A stretch of DNA of 64,000 nucleotides. It comes from Pseudobdellovibrionaceae bacterium (GTDB lineage Bacteria; Bdellovibrionota; Bdellovibrionia; Bdellovibrionales; Bdellovibrionaceae). Location of the stretch: assembly GCA_019637955.1 (NCBI GenBank), contig JAHBUS010000009.1:59717-123716 (forward strand), in the 5' to 3' direction. A program made the position numbers and the translations under genes. This document shows, one piece after another, positions 53,747 through 62,437 of this stretch; the first letter of the stretch is position 1, and every line of letters begins with the position of its first letter. The notes beneath the pieces were generated by a model, which saw only the letters and a list, made by a program, of their open reading frames with translations, was not told the origin of the DNA and ran no database searches.

Positions 53747-54620
53747 TTCGATCAAAACTCCGTCGGGAAGCGCGCCGCGCGCCCTGGGAGGATCGGCCAA
53801 TTATTTCTCGCTCGCCGCGAGCCTGTTCTCGAAAGTCCGTGTCGTCGGCGTTGTCGGTGACGATTACTCATCGACCGACCGCGAGCTCTTGCAAAAGCGC
53901 GGCGTCGACCTCTCGGGCATGATTGTTCAGCCCGGTAAGACCTTCCACTGGGAAGGCGCTTACGAGGGCGATATGAACGAAGCCATCACTTTGAAAACCG
54001 AGCTCAACGTGTTCGAAACCTTCGATCCCGTTTTGCCCGCGCATTACAAAGATTCGAAATTCGTGTTTTTGGCGAACATCTCGCCCGACTTGCAAGGCAA
54101 GGTTCTCGATCAGTGCGAAAAGCCCCTCTTGGTCGGTATGGACACCATGAATTTCTGGATCTCGTCGAAGCTCGACGATTTGAAAAAGACCCTGAAACGC
54201 GTGGATATCGCCCTCATCAATGAAGGCGAAGCGATGATGCTCACGGGCGCGGGCAACGCGATCGAAGCGGCGCCTCGCGTGTGCGAACTCGGCCCCAAGG
54301 CGCTCGTGATCAAGCGCGGGGAGTACGGCTTTGTTTTGTACACCAAAGACGAAGGCTTCTTCATTTTGCCGGCGTTCCCGATCACCAAGGTGATCGACCC
54401 CACCGGCGCAGGCGACACCTTCGCGGGCGCCTTCTTCGGCTATCTCGCGTCGCTGGGACGCGCGCCGACGACGGCGGATCTGAAGCAGGCTTGCGTGCGC
54501 GGAACCGTGGTCGCGAGCTTCACGATCCAGGATTTCAGCGTGAAGGCGCTGGCCGACGTGACCCCGGCCAAGGTCGAGGACCGTTACAAATCGTACCGCC
54601 AAGTTGTTCACCTGGCGTGA
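53709..54620 (+). CDS. PfkB-family sugar/nucleoside kinase
   Basis: 303 residues. The start is set by GGAGGA 5 nt upstream, inside the end of rlmN. PfkB signatures: ILVVGSLAYDSI, GGSANYFSLAAS, GVVGDDY and the C-terminal DPTGAGDTFAGAFFG with the catalytic Asp. PTGAGDT and a substrate domain with VGMDTMNFW suggest a ribokinase- or adenosine-kinase-like enzyme; the substrate is not determined. Closely coupled to rlmN by the 38-bp overlap. Confidence 0.88.
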   Translation: MSEILVVGSLAYDSIKTPSGSAPRALGGSANYFSLAASLFSKVRVVGVVGDDYSSTDRELLQKRGVDLSGMIVQPGKTFHWEGAYEGDMNEAITLKTELNVFETFDPVLPAHYKDSKFVFLANISPDLQGKVLDQCEKPLLVGMDTMNFWISSKLDDLKKTLKRVDIALINEGEAMMLTGAGNAIEAAPRVCELGPKALVIKRGEYGFVLYTKDEGFFILPAFPITKVIDPTGAGDTFAGAFFGYLASLGRAPTTADLKQACVRGTVVASFTIQDFSVKALADVTPAKVEDRYKSYRQVVHLA

Positions 54621-54645
54621 TCCTATTCTTTTAGAGCCATCGGGG

Positions 54646-54663
54646 GCTGGATGATCGTCCAGC
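54646..54663 (+). terminator. Weak hairpin after the PfkB kinase
   Basis: GCTGGA and TCCAGC flank a 6-nt loop, 25 bp beyond the stop. Outer bases (GGG/CTCC) extend the stem slightly. No T run, so termination is uncertain. Confidence 0.4.
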
Positions 54664-54736
54664 TCCGGCTTGTGAAGACCCTCTAGCTCCTCAAAATCCT
54701 TTATGAAAACCCGGATTCTGCCGATCAGTCTCTCGG

Positions 54737-56086
54737 ATGGCAAAGAAGTCTAAAAAGCCGATTTCAGAGACGATGGTGAAGTCCATTTTGGAAGACCTCC
54801 AAAATGAGCAGGAACTCGTCAATAAAAAGAAAGACGGCTCCGAGTTGGGGAAAGCGATTTTGGATTCGAATCCGAATCCCACGCGCGTCGTTCCGCAAAC
54901 TCGTCTCTTACCTGAAGGACTCGCCAGCGAGACCGCCATTTTCGGTCAAGACAAACCCGTCGACGATGAGGTCTCTCAGCCTTCGATGCTGAAAGAGCCC
55001 GTGATCGTCAAAGCGGGTGACATCGAGATTTCGAAAAAGATCGTGGTGGTCGGCCTCGACGAAAAATCGAATTCGAATTTTAAGCCCCTCGAACTGCAAG
55101 ATGAGCCCGCCGTCGAACTTGAGTCGATGCAGCAGCCCGAAGCTCAGCCCGAGTCCGCCTTGGTTCCCATCGAGAATCCGATGGCGAACTACATGAATTC
55201 GGGGGCGAGCGAAAAAGACCTGGACGAGGAGTCGAAAACGATTCCGGTGTCTTACGAGTCGTCGTCTTCGGACAACACCCAAAATTTAGAGCACTCGCAC
55301 ACGCGCCGCTTGGATGAAGGATCGGGTGGTCCTGACTCGATCACGTTCAATCGTGATATGAGTGACCGGACGCAGCCCATGATCCGTCATGGAGGCATGA
55401 GCTCGCACGAGGCCGCGACCAAAGTGTCGCACGGGTTCTCGCGTCCTTTGACGAAGTCGAGCGCTTCGCTCGCGGCCAGCGTGACCGAAGCCCAGATGAT
55501 GCAGGCCGAGAACCTGCGCATGGCCCAGTCGCGCATCCTGGAACTTGAAAAAGAAGTCGAGCAGCTGCGCACCGAAAACGAACTCCTGGCCTCGGCCGGC
55601 GAGATCGCCAAGAAGCGCGCCGAAGAGCTTTTCGAAAAGATCTCGGCGGTCGAGCGCTCCAAAATGGACGAGCTCGAGCACGCGCAGATGGAAATGAACA
55701 TTTACCGCGAAAATCTTGTCGAAAAAGACAAAGAACTCGTCCGGCTGCGACAAAAGATCGAAGATCTGGAGTCGCGCCTCGCCAAAGATTTGAAAAAGAT
55801 CCGGGTGCGCGAGCGCGAGCTTGAAAATCGTCTTGAGTTGTCCAAAATGGAAAAGACAGCGTTGGTTCGCTCTAAAGACGAAGCCATTCTTGATTTGAAA
55901 AACAAAGTGGATCACCTCCACTCCGAACTTGAGAACTACAAGCAGAAGTGCTCGGAACTCGGCGAAAAGGTCGATGGCCAGCACGATCAGTTGGGTCGTA
56001 CGGTTCGGGCACTTCGATTGGCACTCACGCATTTAGAGGCGAACGACACCATTGGGACCGTCATGCCTCTCAAAAAAGCCGAGTGA
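54737..56086 (+). CDS. Cytoplasmic coiled-coil protein of unknown function
   Basis: 449 residues, no signal peptide or membrane segment. The N-terminal 45 residues are basic and helical (KKSKKPISETMVKSILEDL). Residues about 50-240 are acidic, Pro/Ser-rich and probably disordered. From about 255 to the end is a nearly unbroken coiled coil (ARSILELEKEVEQLRTENELL-like heptads, then KIRVRERELENRLELSKME). Not recognised. It is followed 1 nt later by a metallophosphoesterase gene and so is probably coupled with it. A polar scaffold or filament protein is a possibility. Confidence 0.8.
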   Translation: MAKKSKKPISETMVKSILEDLQNEQELVNKKKDGSELGKAILDSNPNPTRVVPQTRLLPEGLASETAIFGQDKPVDDEVSQPSMLKEPVIVKAGDIEISKKIVVVGLDEKSNSNFKPLELQDEPAVELESMQQPEAQPESALVPIENPMANYMNSGASEKDLDEESKTIPVSYESSSSDNTQNLEHSHTRRLDEGSGGPDSITFNRDMSDRTQPMIRHGGMSSHEAATKVSHGFSRPLTKSSASLAASVTEAQMMQAENLRMAQSRILELEKEVEQLRTENELLASAGEIAKKRAEELFEKISAVERSKMDELEHAQMEMNIYRENLVEKDKELVRLRQKIEDLESRLAKDLKKIRVRERELENRLELSKMEKTALVRSKDEAILDLKNKVDHLHSELENYKQKCSELGEKVDGQHDQLGRTVRALRLALTHLEANDTIGTVMPLKKAE

Positions 56087-56087
56087 T

Positions 56088-57215
56088 ATGGAAGAAACCG
56101 CCTCCGCAAATAACGCCACCAGCACGCCCCCGGGCAAGCGACGACTGAAACTTGTCGTGAGCGACCTGCATTTGGGGAAGGGCCGCGTTTTGGAGAGCGG
56201 CGGGATCAATTCGTTCGAGGAGTTCTTTTACAGCGACAAGCTGTGTGAGTTTTTGCACTACTACACCTCGGCCGCCTTTGATGATGCCGAGATCGAGCTG
56301 ATCATCAACGGCGACTTCCTCAATTTTTTGCAGGTCGACTACAAAGGCCATTTTTTGACCGTTTTGACCGAAGGCGTGTGTCTCGAAATCATGAAGTCCA
56401 TTTTGGTCGGGCACCGTAAGGTGTTTCAGGCAATGGGTGAGTTCGCGCGCAAGAACGGCAATTCGATCACCTACATCGTGGGCAATCACGACCAGGCCAT
56501 GCTCTGGCCGGCCTGCCGCGAGCATCTCAACGAGACCATCGGTGCGCCGCTTCGCTATAAAAACATCGTTCATTATTTCGACGGCGTTCATATCGAGCAC
56601 GGTCACATGCAAGAAGCCGCCAACCGCATGGATCCGCGCCGATTCTTTTTAAAGAAGGAACTGGCCGAGCCCATCTTGAATCTGCCTTTCGGTTCGCATT
56701 TCTTTGTCGAATTCGTTCTGAAGATCAAGCACCAGTACCCATTCATCGACAAGGTCCGTCCGTTCTCGAAGATGGCCCGCTGGGCTCTTTTCAACGAAAC
56801 CTTGATGACGATCAAAACCGTGTTTCAGTTGATCGGGTACTTCGCGCGCGCGGTTTTCGTGAACGATCCCCGCAAGCAGATCGGCTTTAAGCGGCTGATG
56901 AAAATCGTTCTGGAAAGCGCGATCTTTCCGGATCTCACCGAGTCGGCCCACAAGATCTTACAGGATGAGCGCGTGCACACGGTGATCTTCGGCCATTCGC
57001 ACGTTTACACCTACCGTCAGTGGGAAAAAGACAAAGAGTATTTCAACACCGGAACGTGGACCGAGGTCACCTCGCTCGACGTGGTGTCGCTCGGTAAAAT
57101 CACGAAACTCACTTACGTTTATCTCGAGTACCCTCAAGATGGCGGGCGCCCGCGGGGCCGTCTCAAGGAGTGGCGCGGCTACCACCGTATCGAGGAAGAT
57201 GTTGCCGTTTCTTAA
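56088..57215 (+). CDS. Calcineurin-like metallophosphoesterase
   Basis: 375 residues from the ATG 1 nt after the coiled-coil stop. Metal-binding motifs of the superfamily: SDLHLGKG, NGDFLN, VGNHDQ, HIEHGH and FGHSHV. The size and HGH/GHSH spacing resemble larger LpxH-like or YkuE-like proteins, but it is longer than LpxH (about 240) because of a helical insert around residues 190-285. The substrate is uncertain. No signal peptide. Confidence 0.85.
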   Translation: MEETASANNATSTPPGKRRLKLVVSDLHLGKGRVLESGGINSFEEFFYSDKLCEFLHYYTSAAFDDAEIELIINGDFLNFLQVDYKGHFLTVLTEGVCLEIMKSILVGHRKVFQAMGEFARKNGNSITYIVGNHDQAMLWPACREHLNETIGAPLRYKNIVHYFDGVHIEHGHMQEAANRMDPRRFFLKKELAEPILNLPFGSHFFVEFVLKIKHQYPFIDKVRPFSKMARWALFNETLMTIKTVFQLIGYFARAVFVNDPRKQIGFKRLMKIVLESAIFPDLTESAHKILQDERVHTVIFGHSHVYTYRQWEKDKEYFNTGTWTEVTSLDVVSLGKITKLTYVYLEYPQDGGRPRGRLKEWRGYHRIEEDVAVS

Positions 57216-57236
57216 GGGCTTTTGTATCTTGCCGGG

Positions 57237-58454
57237 ATGCTCACCTTCCGCCAAACCAACCGCCCTGTTTCGCCCCAAAATCTCAAACGCACGCAAGCCG
57301 GTCTCGAGACCTTTTTAGCTCGAACCGACATCGGTTTTAAAGACCTCCCGAACCGCGACGCCCTTTGGGCCGAAGCGGCCCGTGTCGGCCGCGCGCTCTC
57401 GGCGAAGGCGACCGACATCGTGTTGATCGGGATCGGTGGCAGCAGCCTCGGTCCGCAGTTCTTGGCCGAGCTTTCGGATTCGCACATCCAGGTGCATCTC
57501 GCTGACAACGTCGATCCTTGGCAGTTCAAAAAAATTTGCAGCAAGATCGGCGACTGGAAGCAGACTCACTTTTTGCTGATCTCCAAGAGCGGCTCGACGC
57601 TCGAGACGCTGACCACGGCGGATCTCTTCGCTCTCGAACTTGAAAAGCAAGGTCTCGCGCTCGCCAAACAGGCCATCGTGATCACCGAGCCTCGCGCCAA
57701 CTCGCTGCGCGCGTGGGCCGAACAGCACGCGGTCGAGACTCTCGAAATCCCCCTCGACGTCGGCGGGCGGTTTTCGATCCTGTCGCCCGTTGGGATGGTC
57801 TTGGCCGCGGCTCTCGGACTTTCGATCGACGAGATCCGCGCGGGCGCCAAGGCCGCCCTTGCGGACCGCGAATCGGTGGCCCGTCTGTCCGCACAGGCCC
57901 TCGACAGTTTCGGCCGCGAGGAGTGGATCACCTTTCTTTGGAGCTACTCGTCGTCATTGAGATACTTTGGCCTTTGGTTTCAACAGCTCTGGGCCGAATC
58001 GCTCGCAAAAACCGTCGACCGCCAAGGGCGCCCGGCTCCGCGCGTGAGCACCCCGGTGCCTGCCATCGGGACCTGCGACCAACACTCGCTCTTGCAGCAA
58101 GTGATGGAGGGCTCCAAGGACAAGTGGGTGGTTCAGATCCGCGTCCGCGATTGCGAAGCGGCGGGACCGCACTTGGAGCGCAGCCAGTTCTCGGCACTGA
58201 GTTGGCTGAAGCCCGTGGGGCTGGGTCAAGTTTTGGCCGCGGAGGCGCAGGCGACCATGGACGCTCTCGAGAAGAGCCAAGTTTCGGTGCAGGCGCTCGA
58301 GCTTCAGGACCTAGGGCCGAAGTCGATCGGCTACCTGCTCATGTATTGGCAGCTCGTGGTGGCGTGCGTCGGTGAGTCGCTCGACTTGAATGCGTTCGAT
58401 CAGCCCGGCGTTGAGCTGGGCAAAAGACTCGCGAAAGAAATTTTGCAAAACTGA
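57237..58454 (+). CDS. pgi: Glucose-6-phosphate isomerase (short form)
   Basis: 405 residues from the ATG; a TTG five codons earlier has AAGGG upstream and is an alternative. Signatures: VLIGIGGSSLGPQFL, LISKSGSTLETL (phosphate-binding), DVGGRFSILSPVGM, then FQQLWAESLAK with the catalytic Glu and TCDQHSLLQQVMEG with the catalytic His. Interconverts glucose-6-P and fructose-6-P. Clearly shorter than E. coli Pgi (549), but the core is complete. Confidence 0.94.
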   Translation: MLTFRQTNRPVSPQNLKRTQAGLETFLARTDIGFKDLPNRDALWAEAARVGRALSAKATDIVLIGIGGSSLGPQFLAELSDSHIQVHLADNVDPWQFKKICSKIGDWKQTHFLLISKSGSTLETLTTADLFALELEKQGLALAKQAIVITEPRANSLRAWAEQHAVETLEIPLDVGGRFSILSPVGMVLAAALGLSIDEIRAGAKAALADRESVARLSAQALDSFGREEWITFLWSYSSSLRYFGLWFQQLWAESLAKTVDRQGRPAPRVSTPVPAIGTCDQHSLLQQVMEGSKDKWVVQIRVRDCEAAGPHLERSQFSALSWLKPVGLGQVLAAEAQATMDALEKSQVSVQALELQDLGPKSIGYLLMYWQLVVACVGESLDLNAFDQPGVELGKRLAKEILQN

Positions 58455-58455
58455 T

Positions 58456-58485
58456 TTGCTCGGCTCTCTTTGGCCCCTCTATAAT
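58456..58485 (+). promoter_or_regulatory. Candidate sigma-70 promoter of the FHA-GGDEF gene
   Basis: TTGCTC (58456-58461) and TATAAT (58480-58485) are 18 bp apart. Start of transcription would be near 58492. That would cut into the GGAGG site of the ATG at 58502 and hint that the ATG at 58523 (with GGAG 10 nt upstream) is the real start. Confidence 0.5.
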
Positions 58486-58501
58486 CGGAGGGGTGCGCTA
58501 A

Positions 58502-59455
58502 ATGCGCCGGAGTATCACGTCGATGTCAGCAGAAGATGTTTCCGAAAAGACGAGTATCGTTGGGAGTGACACGTTTAGCGGCCGCATGCAGCAGGCCGAT
58601 CAGGCGCCGCCCGCGCTCGTTGTCTTGATGGGGCCCGGCGGTTACGTCGGCAAGCAGTTCGCCCTCGACAAACAAGAGTACATCCTGGGACGTTCGGCCG
58701 AGTGCTCGATTCAGATCGACGACAAGTCGGTGAGCCGGAACCACGCCCGCATCCAGATTGCCGGCAGCGAAGTGTTGGTGTCGGACATGGGTTCGGCGAA
58801 CAAAACTTTGGTGAACGGCGCGACCCTCAATCCGGGCTCTCCCTTTAAGCTCAAGAATAACGATCAGATCAAAATCGGCAACGTCATCATGAAGTTCCTC
58901 GAAAAAGGAAACATCGAGGCGTTCACGAACAAAGAGCTCAACGAAAAAGCGACCCGTGACGGTTTGACCGGCGCTTACACCAAAGGCGCCTTGATCGAGC
59001 GTGGACCTGAGGTCATGAAACGGGCCGAGACTTTGAATGAAGAGCTGAGCCTGATCGTTTTCGATATCGACTTCTTCAAGAAGATCAATGATCAGTTCGG
59101 CCACTCGGCAGGCGACTACGTTTTGAAAGAACTCGCACGCATCATCACGACCAAGCTCACGCGGTCCGAGGACTTCTTTGCCCGCTACGGCGGTGAGGAG
59201 TTCGTGATCATCTTGATCAACAATCCGCTCAAGAGCGCGATGGAAGTCGCGGAGCGGATCCGCACGACCATTCAAGGCACGACCTTTCAGTACGATGGCC
59301 GCGTGATCCCGGTGACGATTTCGATCGGCGTCGGCATGCGCCTTCACGACGAGACGTCCTGGGATGCGTTCTTCAAGCGCGCGGACGAAGCGCTCTACAT
59401 GTCCAAACAAGGTGGCCGCAACCGCGTCACCATGTCGCCAGCTAATTCGCTTTAA
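58502..59455 (+). CDS. FHA-GGDEF diguanylate cyclase (DgcB-like)
   Basis: 317 residues (or 310 from 58523). A Thr/Ser-rich tail (EKTSIVGSDTFSGRM) precedes an FHA phosphothreonine-binding domain at about 40-135 (YILGRSAECSIQIDDKSVSR, GSANKTLVNG). The GGDEF domain at about 145-310 has the active-site motif GGEEF at about 230 and the inhibitory I-site RSED five residues upstream. Therefore it should make cyclic di-GMP and be product-inhibited. In Bdellovibrio bacteriovorus the FHA-GGDEF protein DgcB is needed for prey invasion and its tail is phosphorylated. Shared layout is strong, but orthology must be tested. Confidence 0.92.
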   Translation: MRRSITSMSAEDVSEKTSIVGSDTFSGRMQQADQAPPALVVLMGPGGYVGKQFALDKQEYILGRSAECSIQIDDKSVSRNHARIQIAGSEVLVSDMGSANKTLVNGATLNPGSPFKLKNNDQIKIGNVIMKFLEKGNIEAFTNKELNEKATRDGLTGAYTKGALIERGPEVMKRAETLNEELSLIVFDIDFFKKINDQFGHSAGDYVLKELARIITTKLTRSEDFFARYGGEEFVIILINNPLKSAMEVAERIRTTIQGTTFQYDGRVIPVTISIGVGMRLHDETSWDAFFKRADEALYMSKQGGRNRVTMSPANSL

Positions 59456-60260
59456 GCATGCTGGCTTCGATTCGCATGTCCGAGATTTCTTTTTCGAGCC
59501 GCGCGGCTTCCGCGCGTTCGCTCTGAATCTGCCTTTCCAAATCGTTCGATCGTTGATTGAGACTGTTTAATTGGCCATCCACCTGCGAAATTTGGCCGTC
59601 ATACAAAGACGCCTGGCTTTGCGAAGAGGGTGTGCCGTTCGAGAGTTGCATCGATCGGTAGGATTCGAGACGGTTTTTCTCCATTTGCAGTGATCGGCGG
59701 CGGAAGTCGAGCGAGCCGCGATCGCCTTCAAGCGTGCGGGCGCGCTGGCCGTGGCTCGAGACCTGACGCTCTTTTTCCGCGATGCTGACCTCCAGAAACT
59801 TCACGCGCCCTTTGCGGAAGGGCGGGAGAAACTTCTTTTCGAGATTCTCGGGACAGACGTTCAAGTAGGGAAGGCCCGAGAGGCCCGCCTCTTGGGCATT
59901 GTCTTGTTTGCAGTACTCCAGGGTTGCGACCAGGTGCTGCGACAGAAGCATTTTAAGTTCGGGGCCTTCGCACATGTCCTTTGAAAAGAGGCGGCCCTTG
60001 CGTCCGAGGGCGAAGGCGTTTTCTTTGGAGCAGTATTTTTCGCGGCCCGCTTTGAAGCCGAGATCGAGCTGCGCGGAGCTGATATCGGCCTCGGCCTTTC
60101 GGCACTCATTTAAATACGAATCGGACTCGAGCCATTGACCTCGTTCGGCCACCCGCTGGCCGTAGTCGAACCAGTTGGTCTTTTCGCACTCTTGCCGTTT
60201 GAAATAGCTGGTGCAGCTCGCGGTGAGCAGGGCGGTTATGAACAGAAATAAAAATCTCAT
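59442..60260 (-). CDS. DUF2799 lipoprotein with C-terminal coiled coil
   Basis: 272 residues. Lipobox ending TASC. The next 60 residues carry the DUF2799 hallmark CEKTNWFDYGQRVAERG, then YLNECRKAEADIS and RGREKYC-like Cys repeats (six Cys in total). A Gln/Glu-rich coiled coil covers about 150-272. Predicted outer-membrane lipoprotein. It converges with the diguanylate cyclase gene, and their ends overlap by 14 bp. Confidence 0.82.
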   Translation of the reverse strand: MRFLFLFITALLTASCTSYFKRQECEKTNWFDYGQRVAERGQWLESDSYLNECRKAEADISSAQLDLGFKAGREKYCSKENAFALGRKGRLFSKDMCEGPELKMLLSQHLVATLEYCKQDNAQEAGLSGLPYLNVCPENLEKKFLPPFRKGRVKFLEVSIAEKERQVSSHGQRARTLEGDRGSLDFRRRSLQMEKNRLESYRSMQLSNGTPSSQSQASLYDGQISQVDGQLNSLNQRSNDLERQIQSERAEAARLEKEISDMRIEASMLKAN

Positions 60261-60520
60261 TCCTCCTAATATAAAGAGGTGGGGCGCGAAAGCGAGTGCC
60301 GACGCGCTGAGTGGGCGCCTTCGATAAGAAACGCTTATCGGTTAAATAATTAATAATTTCAATAAGTTAGACAAACTGACACCGAAAATTTGGCCCTCGA
60401 ATTGCTGATGTAATAAGCAGGGGGACTCGAAGACGGGTCTAGAGGATCAAGGGCGCTCTGGAGGAAAGGCACCCTGAAAAATTGTGAGGCATTAACCTTT
60501 TTTCGACAGGGGCGAGTCAT
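60261..60520. other. Divergent intergenic region upstream of the sigma factor
   Basis: 260 bp, AT-rich at 60341-60380. Holds the inverted repeat described at 60322 and should contain promoters for the lipoprotein (minus) and sigma factor (plus). No gene seen. Confidence 0.5.
60322..60340. promoter_or_regulatory. Inverted repeat CGATAAG-5-CTTATCG
   Basis: A 7-bp perfect inverted repeat with a 5-bp spacer lies at the edge of an AT-rich block, about 180 bp before the sigma factor gene. Centred spacing of two half-sites fits a dimeric repressor site; it is also able to form a hairpin. No protein can be named. Confidence 0.45.
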
Positions 60521-61174
60521 ATGGCTGAAAGAATTCAGATCTTGAAGAACGATCTAGGGTTCGAAATCGAAGGGGATCTTGAGATCGTCGATCGAGTACG
60601 AGGGGGAAATCGCAGTGCCTACTCAATACTGGTGCGCCGTCATCAAAAAGGACTGATGCGGCTCGCAATGCGCTTCATGAAAGATTCAGACGCAGCGGAG
60701 GACATCGTGCAGGAAAGCTTCATCAAGGCGTTTGAGAGACTGAACTCGTTTGAAGGACGCGCCAGTTTCAAAAGCTGGCTCTTCCAGATCGCGGTGAACA
60801 CCGCGAAAAACCGTCTGCGCGACCGCCATGGCCGCGGCAATATGAATATCGACGACGTTCCCTTGGCCGTCGACGCCCGCGCGGAGTCCACGCTCGTGCA
60901 CTGCTCGGTCGCCGAAATCATTCAGAAATACGTTGATGATCTTCCCTTGAAGCAAAAGACCGCTTTGGTTTTGCGCATCTATGAGGATCTCAGCTTTAAA
61001 GAAATCGCCGAAATCATGGATTGTCCCTATGACACGGCGAAAGCCAATTACCGACATGCCCTTATGAAGCTCAAAGATGAGCTTTCTAATCAACCCGATC
61101 TTCGCCACTGGACGGAAGAGAGCGGGGGATTTTTCATGGAAATGCACCGAAAGGTGGCGGAGGCCGAATCATGA
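60521..61174 (+). CDS. ECF-type sigma-70 family RNA polymerase sigma factor
   Basis: 217 residues. Region 2: YSILVRRHQKGLMRLAMRFM, then DAAEDIVQESFIKAFERL and SFKSWLFQIAVNTAKNRLRD. Region 4: LPLKQKTALVLRIYEDLSFKEIAEIM, then CPYDTAKANYRHALMKLK. RpoE-like in size. It directs RNA polymerase to stress or envelope promoters. The next gene starts within its last codons (ATGA), the place where anti-sigma genes usually sit. Confidence 0.95.
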   Translation: MAERIQILKNDLGFEIEGDLEIVDRVRGGNRSAYSILVRRHQKGLMRLAMRFMKDSDAAEDIVQESFIKAFERLNSFEGRASFKSWLFQIAVNTAKNRLRDRHGRGNMNIDDVPLAVDARAESTLVHCSVAEIIQKYVDDLPLKQKTALVLRIYEDLSFKEIAEIMDCPYDTAKANYRHALMKLKDELSNQPDLRHWTEESGGFFMEMHRKVAEAES

Positions 61175-61431
61175 GACGTGAGAACAAACCGGGTGCGCCC
61201 GCACCCCAACCACGACCGAACCCTGCACCAATGGACCCACATCGCGGGACCATGGAGAAACTCCGCGAGATGGACACTCTCGACGTAGAGTTTGGCGACG
61301 ATTTTTACAATGGAATGCACGATCGGATCATGGCACGAATCGAGAAGACTCCGGTGGAAGTGCCACCAGCGAAACCGGTGCAGCGCAAGGCCAAAAGCCA
61401 AGAGCTGACGCTGGTTACTTTAAGTCGTTAA
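61171..61431 (+). CDS. Small protein coupled to the sigma factor, possible regulator
   Basis: 86 residues. The N-terminus is Pro/Ala/Arg-rich (PGAPAPQPRPNPAP), followed by a short helical stretch (MEKLREMDTLDVEFGDDFYNGMHDRIMARIEK). No transmembrane helix and no zinc-binding HxxxCxxC, so it is not a classical anti-sigma factor. The ATGA overlap argues for joint function. It runs into the convergent aminopeptidase gene (17 bp overlap). Confidence 0.65.
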   Translation: MRRENKPGAPAPQPRPNPAPMDPHRGTMEKLREMDTLDVEFGDDFYNGMHDRIMARIEKTPVEVPPAKPVQRKAKSQELTLVTLSR

Positions 61432-62437
61432 TTGCTTTTTCGGGTTCGGAGTGTTTCTCGAGTTGTTTAACCTTCTCGAGAAACGCTCGGAACTCATTTC
61501 CGGTGCGGTTCGCGAGCGCCTCGAACTTGGAGAGGTCCTGCAAGTAGGTTCTGTAGACCAACAAGCGGGCATTGTTGAGTTTGAGCGAGGGGAAATTTTC
61601 GTAGGACCGCGTTTTTAAACGGGGCTTCACTTCGGTGTCAAAGCGGCCCTGAATATCCTTGAACTTGGATTGACGCAAATCTTCATTCTGTTCGGGCTTG
61701 GACTTGTACCAGGCCTCCAGCATGGCCAGCTCTTTGGTGATGAACTCGGCAAAGAGCTTCTCGTCGACATTTTCATTTTTGATCGCCTGCAGCGTCGGGG
61801 AGTCATGCCCTTCGCGCTGCTTGTAGAACAATTCAGTTCCCCAGTTTCCTAAAAAAGTCGCCAAGCGCTCGTTGAAATCGGCGTTGCTCTTAATGAAGAG
61901 AGTGGCGTGAACGGTTTCGTGAATCAACGTGTTCACGAGATCGGGTTCTTTGTAGCGAAGCATGGACGAGAGAAGCGGATCGCGAAACCACCCGAGCGTA
62001 CTGAAGGCCGAAACGCCGCGCATGTAGGTGTCGAGGCCGTCGTCTTGCAATCCCTTCTCTTCGGTTTTTGCGTCGTCCTCGACGAAGAACCCCTTGTATG
62101 GAACTTTACCCACGAACGGAAAGCTCCAAATGTGGTGCTTGAGTTCCCACTTGGGAGCGGCGCTCACGACGTACGTGACGTAGGGCTGCTTCAGTTTGAC
62201 GAAACTCGAGTAGTTGCCGTTCGAATTGAGACCGAGTTCTTTTTCGGCGAAGGCCATAACCTCTTGCGCGAGACGCAATTTGGCTTTTTGCTCGTCGCTC
62301 AGTTCGGGATCTTGCAAAGCTTTTTCGACAGGAATGCGGTCGCTCAGCAAACCGACTTGATGGTAAGCGGATTTCAGGTAGTAGCAGCCGGTTTGCGCAA
62401 GGGCGAGAACGAGGAGCGCGGATCTTAGAATATCCAC
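61415..62437 (-). CDS. Putative zinc aminopeptidase lipoprotein (PF10023-like)
   Basis: 340 residues from a GTG. Lipobox ending QTGC at residue 18. The zinc motif HETVH (residues about 173-177) with NERLATFLG (Glu ligand, about 190) is typical of the putative aminopeptidase family of proteobacterial lipoproteins. FSTLGWFRDPLLSSML just before the motif supports this. The protein is likely periplasmic, attached to a membrane. The end overlaps the small sigma-linked gene; the start overlaps the porin stop by 13 bp. Confidence 0.85.
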   Translation of the reverse strand: MDILRSALLVLALAQTGCYYLKSAYHQVGLLSDRIPVEKALQDPELSDEQKAKLRLAQEVMAFAEKELGLNSNGNYSSFVKLKQPYVTYVVSAAPKWELKHHIWSFPFVGKVPYKGFFVEDDAKTEEKGLQDDGLDTYMRGVSAFSTLGWFRDPLLSSMLRYKEPDLVNTLIHETVHATLFIKSNADFNERLATFLGNWGTELFYKQREGHDSPTLQAIKNENVDEKLFAEFITKELAMLEAWYKSKPEQNEDLRQSKFKDIQGRFDTEVKPRLKTRSYENFPSLKLNNARLLVYRTYLQDLSKFEALANRTGNEFRAFLEKVKQLEKHSEPEKAINDLK

